Source: an uncultured Candidatus Competibacteraceae bacterium
Lineage (GTDB): Bacteria; Pseudomonadota; Gammaproteobacteria; Competibacterales; Competibacteraceae
NCBI GenBank assembly: GCA_937960715.1
Contig: CALGOO010000188.1
Span: 1 to 12,395 of the forward strand
DNA: 12,395 bases
Direction: 5' to 3'
Part shown: piece after piece, positions 1 through 7,350 of the stretch
How the letters are laid out: the number at the start of each line of letters is the position of its first letter
Numbering within the stretch: the first letter of the stretch is position 1
Made by a program: the position numbers and the translations under genes
The notes under the pieces: generated by a model
What the model saw: only the letters and a program-made list of their open reading frames with translations
The model's database searches: none
What the model was told of the DNA's origin: nothing

Positions 1-1
1 C

Positions 2-826
2 GCGCCGGAATCCGTGACCGTCGAAGCCCAATGGCGCGGCCTACCTTTGCCGGTTCCCTTGGTCGTTGGCCAGGAGCGGCGCATTGATTTCCCCGAGCCG
101 ATTGCTGATCTAGACGTGCCGCAAGCGGTGACGGCGCATTCGCGCCTGGTGCTCACGCCCACCGGCCAGTTGCATTGGCAGGCCCAGGAACCCTTTCCCG
201 CCGCGCGCGTGCTGGCCACCTCGGTCAGCGGCACGCTCTACCAACTGGATGTGCATGCGGCCACCCAGGGCGAGCCGCCGCCGCCCCTGGTGATTCGCGA
301 CCCCGTGGTGGCCGCGCTGACGCCTTCCAGCAACAGCGCCGGGGTGAGCGCAGCGCCGGGCGGCGTTGCGCCCGATGCCGTCGCTGCGGCCTTGATCCCC
401 GACTTCCTCAAGCACGGCGCGCCGGGCGCAACGCCGGCGGACCGCCCGGATTATGTCGCGTTGACGCGCTTTGCGCTGGCGCATTACCTCGGGCCGGCGC
501 GCGCGATTCCGCCACTCGACGCCCGTCCGGCGCCGGTGCCGCCGACACTTCGGCAGGGCGGGCTGCGCGTCCAGGGCGCCCTGCTGGCGGTGCGCCCGCT
601 GGCGTCCTGGAAGGTGGGCGCTTATTACGTGACGGCGCTGGGCGTCGTCAATCGGCGTTCTTTCCCGGTCGACTTCGATCCCCGGGCGTTGCGCGGCGAT
701 CTGCGGTTTGTCGCTGCGTTGCATCCGGTATTAGCCCCGGCCGGCAGCGGTCATCAACACACGGTGTGGGCGGTGGTGACCGACCAGCCGTTTCACCGCG
801 CGGTGGCCGCCGATGTCCCTCACTAA
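2..826 (+). CDS. TraK/VirB9-like T4SS core protein, PFL_4704 family (TIGR03749), 5' partial
   Basis: This is a probable periplasmic or outer-membrane-associated subunit of the conjugative T4SS core, comparable in position to TraK of F/SXT systems. The reading frame is open to the left edge. A GTG at 14 could be read as a start, but it would leave no export signal. The residues before it (A-P-E-S) look like the mature end after a signal peptide, so the true start is most likely upstream. Family hallmarks are the near-N-terminal stretch RGLPLPVPLVVGQER and the C-terminal part 'WKVGAYYVTALGVVNR', followed by 'DPRALRGD'. A long proline/alanine-rich linker joins the two halves, roughly residues 85-185 counted from the GTG. 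The stop overlaps the next gene by 14 nt, which suggests translational coupling. The VirB9/TraK analogy is inference; family membership is fairly secure. Confidence 0.85.
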   Translation, partial: APESVTVEAQWRGLPLPVPLVVGQERRIDFPEPIADLDVPQAVTAHSRLVLTPTGQLHWQAQEPFPAARVLATSVSGTLYQLDVHAATQGEPPPPLVIRDPVVAALTPSSNSAGVSAAPGGVAPDAVAAALIPDFLKHGAPGATPADRPDYVALTRFALAHYLGPARAIPPLDARPAPVPPTLRQGGLRVQGALLAVRPLASWKVGAYYVTALGVVNRRSFPVDFDPRALRGDLRFVAALHPVLAPAGSGHQHTVWAVVTDQPFHRAVAADVPH

Positions 827-2432
827 ACTGGGCCTGATCGGATTATTCGCCGGCGTGCTCATTCTGGGCGGCGTTCTGTTCTCGCAGGACCGTTCGCCGC
901 TGTCTGCCGGGACGTCGCACGCGCCCGAGACGCCCTATCGGCGCGGTGACGACCCCACCTATGCCGAAGAACTGAAAAAAATGACCGCCCTGTTGCGGGA
1001 CATCGGCTATCAGTTCCGCCAGGCCGAAAACCAGCATCTGCTCGCGGAGAAAAAGCTGGAGGCGTTTGCGCGCAACGAGGTGGACCGCGCGCAGCGCGAG
1101 GCGCAACAGGACATCGCGCAACTGAAAACCCAACTCCAGCAGACGCAAAAAGACCTGGCGCAGCAAATGGAAGTCCGGGCGCAGGACCCGGCCGTGGCCC
1201 AATTGCGCGCGGAGGTCGAACGGTTACGCGCCGCGCAAAACGCGCCGTCGGCGTCCCCGGCGGACGAACCCGCCGCCGCCCCGGCATCGCCGCCCGCGCC
1301 CGCCCGTCCCGAGGCGAATCGCGTGTTGAGCGCCGTGCCGGGCGATGAGGCCTTGCAGCGCCTGCAAGATCAGCTCGACGCGCCATCAGGAACGCCCTTG
1401 GCTTGGCCGGGCCTGCCGGGCCTGGAGGGGTTGGCCGCGCTGAATCCAGCCCTGGGCCGGGCGGGCGCGCCCCGCGCCGCCGCGCCCGCCGGCAAGCCGC
1501 CGCTGGCCGGATTCACCGAGCCGTATGTCACCCTAACGCCGTATGTCGCCGGCGGATCGGAGGCCGGGCGCGCGGGTGGGGTGCGCACCGCCGCCTATCT
1601 TTCCGCGCCGGGTGTCCCGGCCGCGAACGCCGCGCGCTGGCGCATTCCCCGCTATCCCTTCACGGTCAAAAGCGGCCCGGCGGGCGCAACGGCGACGATC
1701 CCGGTCTACACGATTCCCGACGCCGCCACCCTGGTCGACAACGCCACGATGACGCCGCTGGTCGGGCGCGTGCCGCTACGCGGACAGGTGCGCGACCCGT
1801 TTCGCTTCAAGCTGATCACCGGGGCCACCAACCTGGCCAGCAACGGCCATCGCATTCCCGGCATCGTCAACGCCGTCTGGACCGGTTACGTCCTCGGCGT
1901 GCGCGAGCAATCCTGCGTGCGCGCCTATCTGGACACGGTGACCTTTACCTTTGCCGACGGCCGCCTGCACACCGTCCATCGGGGGAAAGGCGAAGCCGGG
2001 CAAGCGCCGTCCGTGAAACAGCACCTGGGCTACCTCACCGACCGCTGGGGCAAGCCGTGCATCCGGGGACAACTCTTTGACAACGCGGGCGCGTATTTAA
2101 AGGATCGCAGCGTCGCCGCGTTCCTGGATGGCTTGGCCCAGGCCTATGCCCAATCCCAAGTCACGATTCAGCAGGACAGCGGCGTATTGACCGGGTACGT
2201 GTCCGGCGACACCTATGAGTATGCCTTTGGCAAAGGGGTGAGCGGCGCCACGAGCGAGATCGCCGATTACGTGCGCGAACGGGCGGCGGACGCGTTTGAC
2301 GTCGTGTACGTGCCGCCGGGTGTGGACGTGCAACTGTTCATTGAAACCACCATCCCCATCGACTACGCGACCGATGGCCGCAAACTCCGTTACGACTACC
2401 CGCCCGGAGGAACCCATGCCCGCCTCGATTGA
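813..2432 (+). CDS. TraB/VirB10-like T4SS scaffold protein, PFL_4705 family (TIGR03752)
   Basis: This is a predicted inner-membrane-anchored protein spanning the periplasm, like VirB10/TraB, which link the inner-membrane ATPases to the outer-membrane core. It has 539 residues. Residues 6-23 form a single N-terminal membrane helix after a short cytoplasmic tail. Residues about 51-142 are heptad-rich and strongly charged (coiled coil). Residues about 143-235 are an Ala/Pro-rich linker that could cross the periplasm. A globular C-terminal part follows from about residue 285 and ends in the TraB/TrbI-like 'PPGVDVQLFIETTIPIDY' motif. Cys368 and Cys416 are the only cysteines and could form a periplasmic disulfide. 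The ATG at 813 gives the anchor right at the N-terminus and lies inside the end of the previous gene; the ribosome binding site is weak, which fits translational coupling. The gene sits between traK-like and traV-like genes, as in F/SXT operons. Confidence 0.88.
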   Translation: MSLTKLGLIGLFAGVLILGGVLFSQDRSPLSAGTSHAPETPYRRGDDPTYAEELKKMTALLRDIGYQFRQAENQHLLAEKKLEAFARNEVDRAQREAQQDIAQLKTQLQQTQKDLAQQMEVRAQDPAVAQLRAEVERLRAAQNAPSASPADEPAAAPASPPAPARPEANRVLSAVPGDEALQRLQDQLDAPSGTPLAWPGLPGLEGLAALNPALGRAGAPRAAAPAGKPPLAGFTEPYVTLTPYVAGGSEAGRAGGVRTAAYLSAPGVPAANAARWRIPRYPFTVKSGPAGATATIPVYTIPDAATLVDNATMTPLVGRVPLRGQVRDPFRFKLITGATNLASNGHRIPGIVNAVWTGYVLGVREQSCVRAYLDTVTFTFADGRLHTVHRGKGEAGQAPSVKQHLGYLTDRWGKPCIRGQLFDNAGAYLKDRSVAAFLDGLAQAYAQSQVTIQQDSGVLTGYVSGDTYEYAFGKGVSGATSEIADYVRERAADAFDVVYVPPGVDVQLFIETTIPIDYATDGRKLRYDYPPGGTHARLD

Positions 2433-2847
2433 CGCCCCTCGTTTTCTGTTGTTCGGCTTCGTCCTTGGGGCCGCCCTGGGGGCCACGGGCTGTTCCTCGA
2501 CGCCGAGCGAATCGCAACTTTTGCCCGACGACGGGCCGACCACCCTGCAGGTGTACGAAGCGCACCTCGGGGGGCTGCTGCCTAGGACGGCGTCCGCCGC
2601 GCCGGGAACGGCGCTCGCGCCCTGGACCGGGGGCGTCCCGGCGGCGGCCGACTGGAGCGCGCCCAGCCAGCGCAGTCACCAGGCGCTGACCGATCTGCAA
2701 CGCGATTTTCAGCGCGTGCCCAATCCCAACGTGCTGGGCTATGTCTATCCGCACCGCGCCGGCGATCTCCCGGTGCCAGGCTACTACACGGTGTTTTCCC
2801 TGTACGAGAAAACCCCTTACGCGCAACCGGGGGAGGCCGCGCCATGA
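2416..2847 (+). CDS. Conjugative transfer lipoprotein, TIGR03751 family (TraV-like position)
   Basis: This is a small predicted lipoprotein of 143 residues, in the place where F/SXT-type operons carry TraV, the outer-membrane lipoprotein of the T4SS core. Several upstream ATGs are in frame from 2296, but the start at 2416 is preferred: it has GGAGGA just upstream at 2407-2412, and it places a hydrophobic signal (residues 9-22) directly before a lipobox ending in Cys26 (A-T-G-C, with a less usual Ala at -3). The C-terminal part carries the family signature 'RVPNPNVLGYVYPH', then 'PVPGYYTVFSLYEK' and a final Y-A-Q-P-G-E. The start overlaps the traB-like gene by 17 nt and the stop overlaps traC in ATGA, so three core genes and the ATPase look translationally coupled. 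The TraV function is inferred from position and lipidation. Confidence 0.86.
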   Translation: MPASIDAPRFLLFGFVLGAALGATGCSSTPSESQLLPDDGPTTLQVYEAHLGGLLPRTASAAPGTALAPWTGGVPAAADWSAPSQRSHQALTDLQRDFQRVPNPNVLGYVYPHRAGDLPVPGYYTVFSLYEKTPYAQPGEAAP

Positions 2848-5663
2848 GCCGCACCGCTGCCCTGTCGCCGCCGGTGCCCGCCGCCGCGCCCCACGCGCCG
2901 ACCCCGCCGTGGTGGGCGCAGCTCCTGCACCGCGTCATCGGCGACTGGCCGTGGTGGGGCGGCGGCAAAATTCCCCTCAGCCGCGCCGCCTTTCGCGCGT
3001 TGTTCGACGCCCGTCCGTCGCTGGCCGATTACCTGCCGTTCGTCGATTACGACGCGACCGATCAGGTGTTTCGGCTCAACGATGGCGTTTCGGTGGGCGC
3101 GGTGTTCCGCCTGGGCGCGGCCGATCTGGATGGCCGTTCGCCCGAACGGCGGGCGGAGTTCAACGCGCAGCTCGATCACGCCTTGTGCCGGCTGCCCGCC
3201 GACGACGAGCGGTATCCCTATCTCACGCAGCTCTACCTGGAAGACCGCCAACCGGCGAATATCGCCGACGCCCTGGCCACCGCCATGCCCGAAGCCGTGC
3301 GCGCGACGCCGTTTTCTCAGGCCTGGCTGGAGCTCATGCGCACCCATTTCGAGGCCATGCGCGCGCCGCAGGGGATTTTCGACGACGAACGGGTCCGGCA
3401 GTCCGGCGATCAGGCCAAGGGCTGGCGCGCCATCGACCGGCAAATTCATCTGTGCGTGTACCGGAAAGCGCCGGCGTCGGCCTGGAAAGCGCGCCGCTAC
3501 CGGCCCGGCGAGCAGTTGACGCACGCCTTCACGCCCTTCCTGAACGCGCTGGAGGCGTTGGGCGTTGCGGTGCAACGGCTGGACGACACCGGGCTGCGCG
3601 CCTGGCTGTTGCCCTGGCTGACCCCGGTCGTCGCCGGTCATGCGTCGCCGGAGGATTACCTGGCGGCCCAGCCGCTGCCCCCGCGCGCGCAACGCGGCGC
3701 GGCCTGGGACCTGGGCGCGCACGTCCTGCAACTCCCGCCGCAACCGATTCCCGACCGCGACGACGAGCGTGATCGCGGCGTCTGGCGCTTTGGCTCCACG
3801 TACACCCGTTATCTCACCTTCCAAGGGGTGGAGTTCGCGCCCGACGACGGTGCGTTGACCACCGACCGGCAGGTCGGCCACGACGTGCGCGCCTGCGTCT
3901 GGGACCGGATGCCGCCCCAAAGCGTGCTGGTATGGACGATCGCGCCGCGGCCGGCCGAAGCCATCGACCGCCATTTGGATACCCTGCAACTGTTCGTTGA
4001 CCAAACGACCTCGGACAGCGCGGCGGCCGCTCGTGAGGAACTGGCGGCGGCTAAGGCGGCCCGACGGCAACATCAAATGATTTACCCGGTGCAAATCGGG
4101 CTGTATTTGCGCGCGCCCACCCTGGAAATGCTGGAAACCGATACGCTACAAACCGGCAACGCCCTGGCCGAGACCGGGTTACGCCTCATTCCGCCCCGCT
4201 ACGATCTGCTCGCCGACGACAGCTTCGTGCGCAATCTGCCGATGGTCTATGACGCGCGTTTTGACCGGCGCCACGCCCTGCGCGCGCGGTTGACCTACAG
4301 CGCGCATCTGGCCGCACTCCTGCCGTTCTACGGGCGCGGCGTGGGCACGGCGAATCCGGGTTATGTCATGTACCGGCGCGATGGCCAGGTGTTCACCGTC
4401 AATCCCCATCGCGATCGGGTGCGCGTGGCGCATACCGTGCTGTTCGGCCCGACCGGCTCGGGCAAATCGGCGACCGCCATTGCCCTGGCGATGCAATCCA
4501 TGGCCGTCAACCGGCCCCGGCAGGTGATCATCGAAAAAGGCCATTCCTTTGGCTTGCTGATGGACTATTACGAACGGCTCGGCCTTCGGGTGCGGCGGAT
4601 CGTATTCACGCGCGACCTGGATGTGTGCTATCCGCCCTATGCCGACACCGCAGAAGCCCTCGCCGAGCATCGCGGCGGCTCCGGAATGGACGACGAACAA
4701 CGCTCGTACCTGGCCGAAATGCTGTACCGCACCGAGTTGATGGTGACGGGCGGCCGCGAAGCGGAGATTGAGGCGCTGACCCGTTCGGATCGGGCAGCGC
4801 TTCAGGAAGGATTGATCCGCGCCCTGGAGGCCAGCGAGCAGGCCGGACAGCCGCATGCCCGGCCAATCGATGTGTACCGGGCGTTGAAACAGATGGCCGA
4901 GGAAGAATCCATCCCGGAAATCCGCCTGTCGATCCGGCGGATGGCCGATGCCCTGCAACTATGGACCGCCGGCCCGCGCGGGCACTTTTTTAACCGCTAT
5001 GGCGAGGGCTTTGCCGACGAGGATGACGTGGTGCATATCGATCTGGGCCTGCTCACCACGTCGGGCAACGAGGACATGCTGGCGTTGACTGTGCTGTCCC
5101 TGCTGGCCCATATCACCGGCTGGGCGGAACGCCAGCAAGCCTCGGGCCGCCCGATCGAAGTGTGGTTCGACGAAGGCCACTACATTTCCAAGACGCCGCT
5201 CACGGTGAAGGGCTTTATCGTCGGCACCAAGGTCTGGCGTAAGTTGCACACCTGGCTGATGTTCGCCACCCAGGATTTTTCCGATTTCAGCGCCGACGCC
5301 CGACAGATTCTCTCCCAGGCGGAATGGTGGATTCTGTTGTCGATGGGGCCGGCCGAGGCCCGGCAAGTCAGCCAATTCCGTGATCTGACCGCTGAGGAAC
5401 AGCGTCTGCTCACCCAAGCCCTCAAGGAACCGGGCCGCTTTGTCGAGGGCGTGCTGCTCTCGGAAAAACTGCCCCCGGCGCTGCTGCGCTTCGTCCCGCC
5501 CCCGCTGGCCCTGGCCCTGGCGCAAACCGAGGGCGCGGAAAAAAACCAGCGCGGGCAGCTCATGCGCGAACACAACATCAGCGAACTGGACGCCGCGCTG
5601 CGCATTGCCCAAGACATCGCCGACCAACGCGCGCGCCGGCGCGCTCCGGAGACCCCGTTATGA
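2844..5663 (+). CDS. traC: TraC/VirB4-type T4SS ATPase, PFL_4706 family (TIGR03744)
   Basis: This is the cytoplasmic ATPase that energises pilus assembly and substrate transfer, docked at the inner-membrane face of the T4SS. It has 939 residues, about the usual length for the family. The N-terminal 500 residues form the VirB4-type domain that contacts the membrane complex. The RecA-like ATPase core follows: Walker A is GPTGSGKS at residues 535-542, and Walker B is the VWFDEGHYI segment at 773-781 with Asp776/Glu777 as catalytic residues. The family block 'PFYGRGVGTANPGYVMYRRD' precedes Walker A. No membrane helix is evident. The ATG at 2844 has GGGAGG upstream (2831-2836) and overlaps the lipoprotein stop; the stop overlaps the next gene in ATGA. 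No truncation or missing key residue is seen. Confidence 0.95.
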   Translation: MSRTAALSPPVPAAAPHAPTPPWWAQLLHRVIGDWPWWGGGKIPLSRAAFRALFDARPSLADYLPFVDYDATDQVFRLNDGVSVGAVFRLGAADLDGRSPERRAEFNAQLDHALCRLPADDERYPYLTQLYLEDRQPANIADALATAMPEAVRATPFSQAWLELMRTHFEAMRAPQGIFDDERVRQSGDQAKGWRAIDRQIHLCVYRKAPASAWKARRYRPGEQLTHAFTPFLNALEALGVAVQRLDDTGLRAWLLPWLTPVVAGHASPEDYLAAQPLPPRAQRGAAWDLGAHVLQLPPQPIPDRDDERDRGVWRFGSTYTRYLTFQGVEFAPDDGALTTDRQVGHDVRACVWDRMPPQSVLVWTIAPRPAEAIDRHLDTLQLFVDQTTSDSAAAAREELAAAKAARRQHQMIYPVQIGLYLRAPTLEMLETDTLQTGNALAETGLRLIPPRYDLLADDSFVRNLPMVYDARFDRRHALRARLTYSAHLAALLPFYGRGVGTANPGYVMYRRDGQVFTVNPHRDRVRVAHTVLFGPTGSGKSATAIALAMQSMAVNRPRQVIIEKGHSFGLLMDYYERLGLRVRRIVFTRDLDVCYPPYADTAEALAEHRGGSGMDDEQRSYLAEMLYRTELMVTGGREAEIEALTRSDRAALQEGLIRALEASEQAGQPHARPIDVYRALKQMAEEESIPEIRLSIRRMADALQLWTAGPRGHFFNRYGEGFADEDDVVHIDLGLLTTSGNEDMLALTVLSLLAHITGWAERQQASGRPIEVWFDEGHYISKTPLTVKGFIVGTKVWRKLHTWLMFATQDFSDFSADARQILSQAEWWILLSMGPAEARQVSQFRDLTAEEQRLLTQALKEPGRFVEGVLLSEKLPPALLRFVPPPLALALAQTEGAEKNQRGQLMREHNISELDAALRIAQDIADQRARRRAPETPL

Positions 5664-7012
5664 TCGCATCATCTCACGGCACGCGCAGGATACGCCGGCC
5701 CTCTCCTTCGCAGGTGACCTCCCCCGTGCTGCCGTGGCTCCTCGCCTTGGGCGTGGGCCTGGCGCCGCTGATGCTCCCCCGGCTCGATCCGGTACCGGTC
5801 GCCCACGCGCAAGACCGCATCGACGCACTCAAGGGCGTCCTGGGCGCGGGCGTGCGCTCCGACGACATTCCCGCCGGCAACGATGGCTGGAGCTTCTCGC
5901 TCGGGACCGGCGCGAACACGGACGGCATCGTGCCGGCGACCTACACCCAAAAGCAGGTAATCAACGCTCAGTTCTCGGCCGGGTTTGGCTATTCCTGTGG
6001 GAAGTTCAATGCCTTCGATAACGTGGAGGCGATGATCAATCAGACGATCGACAAGTTCAAACAACTGCCGCAGATGTTCGTGATGGCCGTGCAGGGGGCG
6101 ATCGCCTCGCTGCCGGCTTACCTTCTCAACAAGATCAATCCCACCCTGTACAACACCGTCACGAAGAATCTCGACGAGGCGTTCCGGCTGTTCGAGGTGA
6201 ATTTCAAGGACTGCCAGCAGATCGAGCGCGAGATCGCCCTGGGGCAGAACCCGTATCACCACCTGGTGATGGCCGGTATCGGCGACCGCCTGCGGGTGGA
6301 GATGGGCTTTGGCAGCGGCACCATCGACGAGCGCATGAAAACCGTGCGTGAAAGCGGACCGTCCAACGGCATCGTCATGAGTGACGGCCGCCGCTACGGC
6401 GGCGACGGTCAGGAACCGATCGCGGCCACCCAGAATGTGGCGACCGCCGGCATCAATCTGTTGACCGGCCGAGGGGCCAGCGACGACAGCACGTTTGCGG
6501 CGTCGCTCCATGAACCGCACCCGATCACGCAAGCCTTTGCCTCGCCCCAGGATCTGGTCGACTTCCTCACCGAGATTTACGGCGCCCAGGCGTTCTTGTT
6601 AACCCAGGAAGGACCGACCCAATCCACGCCCGGCGTCGGCTATCCGCAAAAATATATCGCGATGCGCGATGAGGCCATTGAACACCTGCAAAAAGTCGTG
6701 CGCCGCGAGATCGAGCGGGAGGCCTTCGAGACCGAGAGCGGGATGCAGTTACCGCCGGCCGCGCTGGAGGAAATCCGCCGCCTGCCGTCCTACAGCCAGA
6801 GCATCGCCATCGACGATCGCGCCCGCCAACACGCCCTCGAACAACTCACGCTCAAACTCGATTTCGCCTTGCAGGCGCTCAAGACCGGACTCAAAGAACC
6901 CAATCTGGCGCAAAGCGAGGCCTTTGAGGTGATCGAGCGCGAGATCAGCCAACTGATGATGGAAATCCAGGACGACCGCGCGCAACTGGACCGCTTGGCG
7001 CTGCTGCGATGA
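5660..7012 (+). CDS. Exported ICE conjugation protein, PFL_4711 family (TIGR03755)
   Basis: This is a predicted periplasmic protein of 450 residues, found in GI-type transfer regions just upstream of the TraG-like gene. Its exact role is unknown; pilus assembly or mating-pair formation is inferred from context. The N-terminus has an unusually long, basic n-region (Arg at 9, 10, 12, 13), a hydrophobic stretch at about 23-39 and a plausible cleavage after Ala50 (A-H-A before Gln). There is no canonical twin-arginine motif. Family features are 'CGKFNAFDN' at about 113, 'AIASLPAYLLNKINPTLY' at about 147-164, and a helical charged C-terminus ending in a coiled-coil-like segment. Cys113 and Cys185 are the only cysteines and may pair. 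The ATG at 5660 has GGAG at 5648-5651 and overlaps the traC stop. The gene follows traC directly, without the PFL_4709/4710 genes usual between them. Confidence 0.82.
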   Translation: MIASSHGTRRIRRPSPSQVTSPVLPWLLALGVGLAPLMLPRLDPVPVAHAQDRIDALKGVLGAGVRSDDIPAGNDGWSFSLGTGANTDGIVPATYTQKQVINAQFSAGFGYSCGKFNAFDNVEAMINQTIDKFKQLPQMFVMAVQGAIASLPAYLLNKINPTLYNTVTKNLDEAFRLFEVNFKDCQQIEREIALGQNPYHHLVMAGIGDRLRVEMGFGSGTIDERMKTVRESGPSNGIVMSDGRRYGGDGQEPIAATQNVATAGINLLTGRGASDDSTFAASLHEPHPITQAFASPQDLVDFLTEIYGAQAFLLTQEGPTQSTPGVGYPQKYIAMRDEAIEHLQKVVRREIEREAFETESGMQLPPAALEEIRRLPSYSQSIAIDDRARQHALEQLTLKLDFALQALKTGLKEPNLAQSEAFEVIEREISQLMMEIQDDRAQLDRLALLR

Positions 7013-7332
7013 AGGCGCTGGCGTTGAAATTCTATGGGTTACCCGGCGCCTTGATTCTGGCGGCATTGACGGTCATCGCCTGGGGCGGACCGTGGCTGAT
7101 CGAAGGCATGACCCTCGAACGCCTGGCGGGGACTCAGACGCTGATCGAGCGCCTTTGGTGGCCGGCCACCGCCGTCCGGTGCTTGGCGTACCTCGGGTTG
7201 GCGGTGGGTATTCATGTCACCGCCTGCCGACGGCGGCGCACCGTGCCGATGCGCCGGGCCGTGGGGACGTTCCTCGCGCTGATCGCTAGCGATCTGTTGT
7301 TGGCGCAGCTTCCATTTACGTTGCTTGACTAG
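7009..7332 (+). CDS. Small three-helix membrane protein in the transfer operon, unrecognised
   Basis: I do not recognise this 107-residue protein. It occupies the slot between PFL_4711 and the TraG-like gene, where related islands also carry a small gene (PFL_4712 position); homology to that gene cannot be judged here. Three hydrophobic segments are visible, at about residues 10-30, 52-71 and 84-103, with a strongly basic loop (Arg74-77, then Arg82-83) that should be cytoplasmic by the positive-inside rule. The start overlaps the previous stop in ATGA and has no clear Shine-Dalgarno sequence, so expression probably depends on translational coupling. Third-codon-position GC is high like the neighbours, supporting real coding. 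A role as a small accessory of the mating-pair apparatus is a guess from position. Confidence 0.72.
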   Translation: MKALALKFYGLPGALILAALTVIAWGGPWLIEGMTLERLAGTQTLIERLWWPATAVRCLAYLGLAVGIHVTACRRRRTVPMRRAVGTFLALIASDLLLAQLPFTLLD

Positions 7333-7335
7333 CCA

Positions 7336-7343
7336 AGAGGAGA
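7336..7343 (+). promoter_or_regulatory. Strong ribosome binding site of the traG-like gene
   Basis: The stretch AGAGGAGA lies 7 nt before the ATG at 7351, in an 18-nt gap after the preceding stop. It is the strongest Shine-Dalgarno match in the plus-strand run and fixes this start. It suggests that the traG-like gene is translated independently, unlike the overlapping genes upstream. Confidence 0.7.
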
Positions 7344-7350
7344 AACGCGC

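Noticed and set aside
14..16. GTG at 14 as the true start of the first gene
   Set aside because: The frame is open to the window edge, the family is exported, and this start would remove the signal peptide. The gene most likely begins upstream of the window.
2296..2415. Upstream in-frame starts for the lipoprotein gene
   Set aside because: They would extend the overlap into the traB-like gene and bury the lipobox signal in the interior. The ATG at 2416 has GGAGGA and a proper signal placement.
2817..4094. Minus-strand 425-residue open frame inside traC
   Set aside because: It is antisense to the clear VirB4-type ATPase and its translation is rich in Arg, Gly, His and Gln, typical of a shadow frame in GC-rich DNA.
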